From Apostichopus japonicus (Eukaryota > Echinodermata > Holothuroidea > Aspidochirotida > Stichopodidae): 64,000 bases of DNA. The notes below the pieces were generated by a model. It made no database searches. It was not told the origin of the DNA and worked only from the letters and a program-made list of their open reading frames with translations. Of this stretch, positions 26,101 to 38,100 are shown piece after piece (the first letter of the stretch is position 1; the number at the start of each line of letters is the position of its first letter). Where the stretch lies: contig NC_092581.1 in the NCBI RefSeq assembly GCF_037975245.1, forward strand, positions 8,271,501-8,335,500. The letters are read 5' to 3'. The translations under genes were made by a program, and so were the position numbers.

Positions 26101-29100
26101 CTAAACTAGAAAAATAAGAAGATGAAGAAGAAAAAGGAAAAGGAAAAAAAAATACACACACACATACTGTACACAAACCAGATTATTCACGCAACATACT
26201 GTAGTCTGATATATATTCAGTCAGTCAAACAGGCTTGATCTGACAAACTTACATACCTCACAACATGTGACTCTTCTGGAACAAATTTACAGATCACAGT
26301 CACAACTTTTTCTATCAGCCAGGCAGTATCAGGATTTGAATAAATGAAAACTCACAAATTGCAAGTTTTGAATCCTGTAGAAGAACCACAAAGTTGGCTA
26401 TGCTAATGTATCACACAACAAGGCTTTAACCAGCCTCTAAATGGAGATGTAGGTCTATGACAGATCAAGACATCACATCTGTGTCTTCCTCAATGAAACT
26501 ACACAGATCAAACAGCCAGTCTGGTTTCATCAAGTTGTGATGAGCAGAAACAAGATAAAATGTTCACATACGTAAATATACTTCTAAGATGAACCCAGAC
26601 AGTAATTGGCACATTTTAATGAGAGATTCCAGCAGTCTTTAGGTTTTGATCAAGATATATTACATGTAATCCATGAGACAACCCACAGAGATGACTAATG
26701 CAGTCTGCATTGCTCTATTAGTCAACCCAGATAGACTGGATGACTTCATCAACCATTCATCTCCATTGTCATGGAAATATTGCTGGTCGATTAAAGTACT
26801 TAATAACAAAGGTGTGGTTTACTCTTACTGCTGGTGGAGATGTTTATTAAATTAAGTAATGCTTGTAGTACAATATTAGTTGACAACTGTACTGTTCATA
26901 TGTCACTTCTGGACTTACATATCTTCACACAAGCACTGCACTTGTAAACGTTTGTCTTTTTCAAATCCAGTTCCAACTAGATTTATCTTTCTCTATCTTT
27001 GTCTCTCTTAGAGCCTTTCTATACCAAAGATAAATAATGTTTTGTGGAACATTGTCATAAACAGTTCAAATACTAAAATGTTCCAGAAAATAACTTTTGA
27101 AATCAAATGTCAACAGTGTGCCTTAACTAGACCTATATTACTTTCTCATGGAATTAAAGGTGATGCCTTATTTGCGTTCGTGGTAACTTCTGAAAGTTGT
27201 TACATGAAGTATATAGGCTAATTATCACCTGATTGGACCCACTTTGACCAGTATAAGTATACCATACAAAGTGTCCCACAAATATTATCCAAAGAGCAAT
27301 ATCATAATTAATCTGTATAATGATATGCTGTGCTGAAACCAGTAACAGAACTGACTTGTTTTGAAAGCAACAACTAGAATCAGTACCTTCTAAAGTACCG
27401 TACTCAATTTATTATGGAATTAAATACCACATGAGTCATGTTGTTTGGGATATTAATTATTTGTGACCCACATTCTTACACAAGCTGCTTAAAGCTGCAT
27501 ACAAGTAAATAAATGTTGGTCTGGCAACAGTGGTTCAAGTGATCCTGAAGGTTGTCCAAGTCATATTAACGTTCCCCCTTTTGTTTTGGGGGGGGGGGCG
27601 GTGGACGTGACTTCATAGCCTGCAGTGACTCTTCTGCAATATTTGTTTGTTATTAGCTTTTCTGGTAAGTCTTAGGTTGATATTCCATGAACTCAGATTG
27701 AACTCAGGAACTACTGTCTATGTTCTGCAGTTAAAACAAGATAAGCATACCATTAGATCAGGTCAATGGAAAATTTTCATACACAAATTCTATGAAGCCA
27801 CACATGCTATAGTACCTACCACCCATTCATGCCATTCTAAACTTCTCTGTTAACTGTGACGTCTAAACATTCTGTGTAAAAGTACTGGTATGATTAAGGG
27901 GAAGACATAAAATGAATTGTTGGTTATACAAACTTGATGGATTTTCTCTTCTTCTTTATAATATCAAATATCAAAGTGGTCTTTCCTGTTGGCTGATATC
28001 ATATTTCCATCCATCGCTGAAATGTGGGTATATAAATTGTGTGAAAGTAATATCTGTACAGACAATCAGTGTCACTGCCATACAAAGGCAAGCATGGACT
28101 GCTAGTATAGTGTATGCGTAGATATGGGTGATAAGAAAACCAAAGAAGATGTGATTATGTGGAATAGGAGAAACATTTACCTTTCAAGGTAAAAGGAAGT
28201 TGTAAGTTATGACACCTTCCTGTAAATTCTTTTGGTTAGGTGAGATTAAATTATAGAACCATTTATCATATGAGAGAAAAATTTTCATAAAAGACTTGAG
28301 AGTTGATATTAAGATCCAGATGCCCTGAAGATGTTAATTAAATCATTTCTAGTTTGCTGATGTAATAAAGTATCAACATTTGGACTTGCCTTTAAGCCAA
28401 TTCTCTCTTTGCAGAGCATTCGAGAAGATGTTAAAAATAACGCTTTGCTGATAAAGCATGTGTTGCAATGGTGTTGAAAACTTGCAAGGAAATGTCAGAC
28501 ACCCCAAAGACAAAACTGCCAACCATTTTGAATAAAAAACAACTGTAAAATGTTGTATGCAGCATATCCTGCTGTTTTTGGTCTTGTTTGACAATTCATA
28601 AAACCTTCAAAATAAAAGGTTTAAAATAGGAAAGGACAAACAACTTCTTACAAAAGTTTGAGAGGAAGAAACGGAGGTTTATTGAATCAGGAGGGACTTG
28701 ATGCATTGTATAAAATATTAAATATCATAAACTCCACCCGATATACCTTATAGTGAATTGAAGGGTTACATACCCCTTTAAAAGAGTCTTCTGTCTAATA
28801 CAGACAGGTACCTCCTTCTAGTTGGAAACATGGCAAGGCAAGTTGTCTTACCTTTTGAGAGCGTTATTACTCTCTGAAGATTAAAAAGTTGTGTGCAATG
28901 AGTAATTTAGGAATGAAATCTTGATATTTTATTCAGAAATTGGTGTTTTGTCACAAAGAAATCTGAATATAATTGCCCTTCATCTACTCATGTAAGAAAT
29001 AGATTCACAAGAATAATGTAGTACCGGGGTGGGGGGGGGGCAGGAGAGTGACACTGATGAGATGTAAGTCTGGTTTGAAGCTATGCTACCACCTACAATA

Positions 29101-32100
29101 AATAATCAATACTAGAATCAGCAGACCAGTTGTCCCAATCCAGAAGGATTTTGACATTTTAATAGAAACTCATTTGTTAGACAAACAAGTGAACGGGAAG
29201 AGATCAAGGATTGGTTATCATCAATGGACGAGTGAGTGGGAAGATGCAAATCAGTGAGCCCGGCAAATAGATGCTTGAGTGACACTTCAGAGGTTGTGTA
29301 TTGGGGGGGGGGGGGGAGGGGGAGGAAGCAAACTAAACTTAATTCAACTCATTGATTTGATAATGCTTTGTATTATGTTGTGTTTTAGGCTATTTGCTAC
29401 TAAAATCCCATAGCAATGTGGATAGCTTTCCTTCCGGTGTAATAATCATCAGTAACTTTGGTAAATTTGTTTGAAAGAATGCACAAAGCTGTTATAATGC
29501 TGATCAAGACAATAGATATGTGTTGGGGGAAGACAAACAAACATCAGGGCCCTTTAACAATTTAACTCATCTACTCACTCCAAAATGTGAAAATGCTAAT
29601 CTCAATAACAAATTCTTAGGGTTTCTATGTATCTTGAATTTTAGCTTTGGTAAAGTGTAAGAAGTCTTGTTTGGTGAAGGTCACAGAACTATTAAACGAG
29701 CTCAACAGAGGCCAAAATCTTACAAAGATGACTTGTTTTTGAAGGATAGTTTTGAGAAGCTCATAGAGAATAAAATGGCTTCTCTGCAGTGTGTACAAAG
29801 AAATTGTTTAGGGAGCTGGGCAGTGGTCACTGTAAAGTTCACAGAGGTAATAGGTGAAAACTAATAGAAAAACCTTGATCTTAATAACCCAAATGTGAAT
29901 AGAGTTGGCTTGTTGGTGGTATGTTGATCTACTATGATGTGAAATGCTGTAGTCACCATGTAGTGGAGGTCAAGGGTCAACTGATGTAAGCAAGTGGTCA
30001 ATATCTTTAAAGTGTAATTTCAGTATATCAAGAGGAATGCTGTCAAGATAGCACACTGGATATGTAATATTTCATTCATTTCTCTCTCTTCAATGTAGTA
30101 CAGCTTGTTTGCCTAAGTCTCTTATATTCAATAGAGGAATTGCACATACTACTTGAATACCCGTGGTTTATTTTGCTTAACATCCCCATAAGCCATCAAA
30201 GAATCAGCACTTTCAGGTTAACTATTATGATCCATCTTTCCTTTGTTACAGATGTGGAATCTTCCTTGGAGCGGAATTTCTTTTGTCGGTTCAGATGTCT
30301 ATTGGATGAATCTTCTGGGTTTCTGGTGAGGGTCATTGTACTTTTTCATATGAAAGTCCAAGTACAACACCACAATAATTTGTTTTGTTGTCCAACGAAT
30401 TGTTGGACAAGCAGTTTTCTTCCCCACAATTGTAGTTGTGCAAACAATGGTTTCCACTATTCCATGTGGTATGTGCAGCAGCTTAATGTTTAACTTGCCA
30501 GCAAGCCAGCAATTGGGAAACTGCCCTAGTGTTGCAATTAAAGTAAGCCAACTTAGCCAAGCCAGTAATTGAGAGACTGCCCTGGGTGCTGCGCCAAAAG
30601 CAAACAAAGCCGGAGACTGCCCTGGTGCAATAGACTGCCCTGGTGCAATAAGTTTCAGTTTACATCTTCTTGATGATAATGTCACTTTTGAAGTTAATAT
30701 TTTGAATGCACCGTTTCAGGCTTGGGAGTCCTCCCAAGGCTCAGAGGACCAAGGATGTTCCCCCCTCTGAACCCCCTTGGCATTACGCCACTGGGTATGT
30801 GTAATGCAGAGCAACTGGCTGACTGACATGAACACAGTTTTGTGTGCAGCTGTGCAGTGTCCTCCATATACTCTGAGGACTGTGTGGATGTGCCGTGTCC
30901 TCAATTACTCTATGAGGTCTGTGTGTATGCTGTCTTTGACACACATACAGAGTGATGTTTGACACACATGCAGAGTGATGTTTGACACACATACAGAGTG
31001 ATGTTTGACACACATATAGAGTGATGTTTGACACACATATAGAGTGATGTTTGACACACATACAGAGTGATGTTTGAGACACATACAGAGTGATGTTTGA
31101 CACACATACAGAGTGATGTTTGACACACATACAGAGTGATGTTTGACACACATATAGAGTGATGTTTGGCACACATGCAGAGTGATGTTTGACACACATA
31201 TAGAGTGATGTTTGACACACATATAGAGTGATGTTTGACACACATGCAGAGTGATGTTTGACACACATACAGAGTGATGTTTGACGTCACTATATCTTGT
31301 ATTCATTATGTTCAATTATAGACACCATTCGCTCCTTGCAAGTCAACTCGGCAGTTTAAACTATTCAAATTTTATTTGAAAGAACCAGAAAAATTTCTTG
31401 GCATTTGAATCAGTAATTGCTTGGGCTTGCATAAAGTTGACACTAATTTGTAACCAGATCTTTGTTGACAAATTTGTCAGGTTGGAATCGTGAATATTGC
31501 CTCAAGTATCTACCTTTGAGTTGACAAAAGCTGTAAGAGTGTCATAAACATTCCAATCAACACCATCATAATATGGGGGAATTGCTGCAAACTATGTACC
31601 AAAAAAAAAATGCAAATTGATTTGTAATGCCTCGAGTGACTGCTGATGAAGAGCGCAAACATAATCATCGGCCTTAAAACCAGATGTTTTACTATGCTAA
31701 GCTGCCACATATATGCATGTGGTAGACTTGGAATGGTTAGTATTATTTTACACTTCATGCTGGGTGGATATTAAATTTATACTTTAGCTCATTTTGGCAT
31801 TTTTGGTACAATTTGGAAGTCCATTTCAGTTGTTTAAAAACTGGATTTCTCCTGGATGAAAAACGGATCTTACTTTGGCCGGTCAGTGGTGGAAGCACAA
31901 CCTCCCTGATGTTTGGTTTCATAGTTTCTAATGCTACCACCTTTATATCCACTTGACCATAGCACTGGTCAAACTCTCAATTTTGGCACAGCTGGCTTGC
32001 CATGGCATTATATTCACAAAGTAGCTTTGTGTGGCATTCAAGCCAACTATTATAGAAGGAAACAGTTTGGGATTGGAGGTTCAGTTTCAACAAGCCTTAT

Positions 32101-35100
32101 ATAAATTTTATACATGCTCTCCATTTCCACTTCAGAGAGCTTCATTTTGGTAGATTCTAATATACGATTCTCTCGTGATCTCTCCTTAGAATCTGCACTT
32201 CACTGGGAAATTACGCCCCATGTTTGGCCAAAGAAATCGAGGTGAAGATGGCATCCCAGCAGACGTCGATCCACCCAAACTTGGGCTGTTTGCCTTAGCG
32301 TGCCCCATGCAGCAGCCATCCATTATGGAGATCTACGTCAGAAATATGATCTTCAGGACTAAACACAGACTTGACTTCAAGCCACAGTCTTTAGATTCAA
32401 AGTTAGTCTTTTATGTCCTTAACCTATTTTCCTATCCTTTTCCTTCCATGACTAGCACAGCAATACAGACTGGTAATTGGTGAAAGAGCCAATCCCTTCA
32501 AGCCTGTATGTCTACAGTATTGTGGTGCAAGAGCCAATCCCTTTAAGCCTGTATGTCTAGAGTGTTGTGGTGCAAGAGCCAATCCCTTTAAGCCTGTATG
32601 TCTACAGTATTGTGGTGCAAGAGCCAATCCCTTTAAGCCTGTATGTCTACAGTATTGTGGTGCAAGAGCCAATCCCTTTAAGCCTGTATGCCTACAGTAT
32701 TGTGGTGCAAGAGCCAATCCCTTTAAACATGTAAATCTATAATGTTGGGTTGCAAGAGCCAATCCATTTAGACCTGTATATCTACAGTATTGTGGTGCAA
32801 GAGCCAATCCCTTTAAACATGTAAATCTATAATGTTGGGTTGCAAGAGCCAATCCATTTAGACCTGTATATCTACAGTATTGTGGTGCAAGAGCCAATCC
32901 CTTTAAACATGTAAATCTATAATGTTGGGTTGCAAGATCCAATCCCTTCAATCCTGTATATCTACAGTATTGTGGTGCAAGAGCCAATCCCTTTACGCCT
33001 GTATGTCTACAGTAATGTGGTGCAAGAGCCAATCCCTTTAGGCCTGTATGTCTACAGTATTGTGGTGCAAGAGCCAATCCCTTTCAGCCTGTATATCTAC
33101 AGTATTGTGGTGCAAGAGCCAATCCCTTTAAGCCTGTATGTCTAGAATGTTGTGGTGCAAGATCCAATCCCTTCAAGCCTGTATGTTTACAGTATTGTGG
33201 TGCAAGAGCCAATCCCTTTAAGCATGTATGTCTAGAGTGTTGTGGTGCAAGATCCAATCCTTTGAAGCCTGTATGTCTACAGTAATGTGGTGCAAGAGCC
33301 AATCCCTTTAGGCCTGTGTCTAGAGTGGTGGCCAGCCATGCGTAAAGCTGTTAATGAAGGTTATTAGCAACAGTACTGATGATGAGTTGGAAAGCTAATC
33401 AGATGAAAGTTTTCCCCTAACACCTGCTGAGAACTTCTCCATCTCTATTTCTTTCAGGGGTGTGGACATTCTTGGTTTCACGGAAGGTGAATTATCATCG
33501 ATGAACGGTTATAACTACTTGCATTACGAAGACATCATTTACTGCTCTGAGATGCATTCTCAATGTGAGTCACCTTCTGTCTCATTTAAAGGAGAAATAA
33601 AATATTAGTGATTTAACATAGAAATATGTGCAGTTAAACAGAGAAGTATGGGCCATTTAACATGGATAATATGGGTGATCTTACATGGAGATATGTGCAA
33701 TTGAAGAGGGAAAGATGGGCAATTTAACATTTAAGTATATGAGGGATTCAACTTAGAAATATGAGTGATGTAACATAGGAATGTTATGTTTTTGCTGTAT
33801 TTTCTGTTATTCAATCTTTTGACAAGAGGTTCAGTAAACAATCAGTTACTCTAGTCCAACAAAATATCGCAATGAAATTATGGATTAATTTCAAACTGCT
33901 TCAAATTAAAACTAAATGTAGGATTATTTTTACTGTATTTGAATAAAGGGTTTATCAGGTTCTGTTATATCAGACAACAGCTAAATGTATGTAATATAGA
34001 TTTCAATAGTTAACCTGAGCATTGATTCAAGTGCATGTGAATGTTATAGAGAAACACTTTGCATTCTTCATCAATTTTTGGTAGTGTCTCATATGTAGTA
34101 CACAATAATTAACAGTATCGGAAAGCTGGTGGATCTGTGTCATGACTGAACTTTAAATAACCTTGGTACTTTTCAGGAAACACTAATTGGGTTTTCACTC
34201 AAGTATCTGACACCCAGGTTTGAGATGCTGTCTCTATATATCTTACCTTGGAAAAAGGCTTTTTCTTACATTCTCTGCAGGGATGTAAGTCTTCCGTATT
34301 TTTACGGAAATCCGGTTTTTTTTTTCAGGGATGTAAGTCTTCCGTATTTTTACGGAAATCCGTTTTTTTTTAATTCCAAAAAAGTTCCACAAAATTGTTC
34401 GAATATCAAAGACACAACGCGGCAAAAATGCCTGGCCCGTTGCAGCAAGCTAGCTTCAACTTTCACTCATCGATCAATCAAAATACCATTCCTGTTTCGC
34501 ATCATCGCATTGCACTGTACAACATTGTGCCATGTGAATATCGTTGCGTACGTGCGAACTTCAAATCGCCATAGCTAATTTCTGTCGTTGAAAAACCTTA
34601 CCTAATTCACGTTGATTGGACTGCTAATTAATATCTTCGTAACTGCTGGTGCTCGACATAACTTTCGGAATTAACGCTTGTGATATTTGTGAGCGGCGGA
34701 AATCTACGGGATACGCATATGAAAGTCGATATTTGTGATCGCATTCGAATGTGAGACTGTTTTTTATTCCGTAGTTCGCTGCGACGTATTCGTAACTTTG
34801 AGCTAGCCTAACATAACGATAGTGTGTAAGTAGTAAGAACTAAGGGTAAGATGTGTTAGCGCTAATACTTCTGAGCTAGCCTAACATATATAGTGTGTAA
34901 GTAGTCAGAGCTAGGAGTAGGATGTGTTCACCCAGGACGGCATTCACCCGGGGTCTCCGAATAGTTTTCCGGTTTTTTTTTTTGGCTGCACTTACATCCC
35001 TGTCTCTGCCATAAACTGGATACAACCCATAGGTTAAAGAAGATCAGTTTATTGCCCCTTCAAATTAAGAGTGCTAATAAAATTGATCAAAGCCATTCAG

Positions 35101-38100
35101 CAATGGTGGTACCTAATTTATGTGTTTTAGCATAGCAATGCATAAACAAGTTACTGCTCAAGTGAAAGGTGTATTACAGTATTCACAAAACAACAGTAGA
35201 CACAAAACACCTAACCTTAAAACTGCTGCAAAATATGAATCTTTAATTTGAATTCGCTTGAGTTTAGACTAGTTTTGAGTTTTTGTGTTGCTTAATTTGC
35301 AACAAAAAAACTTCCAGGTCTGGAAAAAGGAAAAGTAAAAATGATAAAAGTCATTGAAATAGGAATTATTTTCTGAAACTGTTCCTACTTGAGTTTAACT
35401 TCCTGCTGACTATTTGCCAAAATAAAAAGTGCAGGCACCTTCAGTAGAAAAGGTCATTGAATTTCTTATTACCATTTTGTCATGTGTCAATGTTCATTTT
35501 TAAAATTAACAGCCTTTTTCAGAAACTTACAACATCTTGAAACACTTTATATTTTCAGCTCTCATTGTTTCTTTGGAAGGAGACATGTAGTAAACTATTA
35601 CTGAAAGGAACAAGAAATACCCCAAATTGAAGAATCAATTTGGAAAATTATATGTCCCATTAATTAATTGTTATGTGTTACCTTTTCATCAACACTGTGA
35701 TTTTGAGCGACTGAAGCAAGAGACTTTGTTTCGATGAACATGATATTTCCTTTAAATTGCTTTATTTAATTACTTTATGTGGAACCACCAGATTATAGCC
35801 AGGTCAACCATAAGTCTAGCTTGAAGATTTTTGCAATCGTGGAATAGGCTTTAAATTTTCAGTTGATGAGGAATAATAGCACCTTAGGTTCTCAGACTTA
35901 AATATATATACCTAGTGTGTAGCCTGTAGAAGATTGTATTCTGTCATTATTTCAACATAATTTATATTCAAGTTTAAGCAAATGTTTAATCAGATTATAT
36001 TTCATGATAATATAATGATGATACCAACTATTGTACCAGGGTAAAGACATGATTAAGTATTAAAGACAATAGTATATCAGCCTATATTTGTTTTGTTGTG
36101 TTAAAGAGAGATGGAGGTGGGTAAGATATAGTGTCATGATCCCCAACTTTAGAAGTGTGCAGTGTATGTAAGAGGACAAATGGGTGTGAAGTCATGTATG
36201 TCATAAGCACTGTACTTTTGCATCTACCAGATTGTTCAAGAATGTTTTTGGATTTAAATCTCTATGTATATTGACTTCTTAAAGCTGAAAGTGTCAATGA
36301 AATGTGTCCAGTTGATTTAAAATCTACATATGTGAGTTAGTATTGTGCCTTTTGGTGAGGGTTCTTGGTCTATGATGCTGTATGTTGACTAGATGAAGTG
36401 TGAGACCAGTATAGTGAGAGTAGATGATCATAAAATACTTCTTGCAAATAAGACAAGAGTCAAGTAAACAATGGGCAATGTATTTAAGCCTATCATAAGA
36501 ATGCAGTTCTAATCAATGTTGTTGATTAATCAAGTTCTGGTTTATTTGGGTGGCTCTTAACTTTAAAGTTTGACCTTCTAGAATGTGTGGCTTTCTTAAA
36601 ATGTTGGAGGAAGGAAACTTCTCAAAATGGGTTCCATGACAAGAACTAGGAAGACTTAAACTCTAGTCATCCATAGCTGCCAGAATTAAAGTCAATTTGC
36701 CGTAGATTAGGTCAACGATTCATTTAAAAAGTGTAAATGTAAATGTAAATAAAATCTTATATAGCGCACTGCGCACGATGCATCTGTGCGCTTTGCAAAC
36801 AATCAAAAATATACAATGACATTCATCAGTAAATACAAAAAACAGTAAATACATACACCATATACAGATATATACAGGAATATGAGATCGAAAAACGATT
36901 AAAAGTGGTGCAGAGAAGCGTTAAGAACCTTACATTTTATGAAGACAGAATGTCCATTGCAAAGATGGCAGTGCCTGTACTATTTGTGTCTTATTTGCTG
37001 CAGTAAATGAGATGTTTCTACTTTTTTTTGACATTAAATCTACTGTCAGCATAATAGTTAGTTGTGGGATCATTTCAAGCACAATCCTGTTTGTTATTTT
37101 TCAGTGATGAGGAAGGGAGAAACCAGGTTCATCTATTTTAGGCTGATGACCAAACGTTCCAAGTGGTTGTGGGTGCAAGCTAAAGGACGGGTCATCTACA
37201 AGAATGGCAAACCAGACGCTCTGGTCTCTACTCATCGTCCAATGTCGTGAGTTGAAAACCTTCTCTCCATCTCACATTTCAAGTTTATAGAGAGATTATC
37301 CTGCATTCATCCACCATTGAATGGATGACATAGCCAGAGAGGAACTCTGACCTCACCATTTTACAATTCATGTTAGAGAGGGGGAGTATACCAATGTGTG
37401 AATACATACAGATGTGTGTGAATATGCAAAGAGATGCAGCATTGACATAGTGAAATATATAAATGTGAGTTTCCAGGGTCTATGTTGCCTTGTTCCTTTA
37501 TCTCTCTATGGCTCCAGCCCCTGCCAAGAAATTGATTTAAGAGCTTATCCAGTTCAAGACAACATTATATTACTGTTATAATAACCCTCTGATTTTATTG
37601 ATTTGATTGATTTGATTGATTTCTGTATACTGAGGTCTAGGAATTGCACTTTTCTCTTCCCATCCAGTGATGAGGAGGGTGAACAGTACCTTGGCAATAG
37701 AGGGGCCCCGTTCAAGTTCCCATTTGAAGGACCCGCTGAACTTTACAACTGCAACCCTCCTTTACCACCAATACCAAAAGGTAAGTCAACAATAAATCTC
37801 TACCTTTCTTCTTTGCTGTTCTTGAAATGCTGGAAAAGAGCAAAGAAAAGTATGGCTAGAATGGGGATATGGATGGGTGACCTCTGGGTGCTCTAACAAC
37901 TGAATTATCCAGCCCTTAGTTTGTGGTGATCCCTACATAGCCATGCCTTAGCTAGTCAGTGCCAGTCAGCAGAAGTTACAGTGCCTAATACATACTCTGT
38001 AACCATTATCATTTTGTAGTGCTTCTGATTCTGTTACTTGTTCAGTCAAACATGTTTTGGAGTTGTAATACTGTTTGTTGTTATGTCACAGTACAATTGA

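Larger units (their letters stand above)
30326..32189 (+). other. AhR intron with a MITE and a minisatellite
   Basis: It contains a 9-bp-stem inverted repeat (TTGTCCAAC, GAATT, GTTGGACAA at 30388-30410), the hAT-like element at 30476-30793 and the 23-bp minisatellite at 30934-31286. The remainder is unremarkable. Confidence 0.8.
33565..37104 (+). other. AhR intron with a hAT-like element
   Basis: It contains the TIR element at 34278-35002 and a LINE-tail-like hairpin at 36741-36800. Short diverged AACATAG/GAAATATG phrases recur at 33610-33785. No exon was seen. Confidence 0.7.

Noticed and set aside
30783-31315. Three overlapping minus-strand frames of 126-161 residues rich in Cys, Val and His
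   Set aside because: All come from the 23-bp minisatellite, which is open in every minus frame.
32424-33302. A 217-residue minus-strand frame of repeated CRHTGLKGLALAPQY-like units
   Set aside because: It is an artefact of the 45-bp intronic minisatellite; unit length is a multiple of 3 with no stops.
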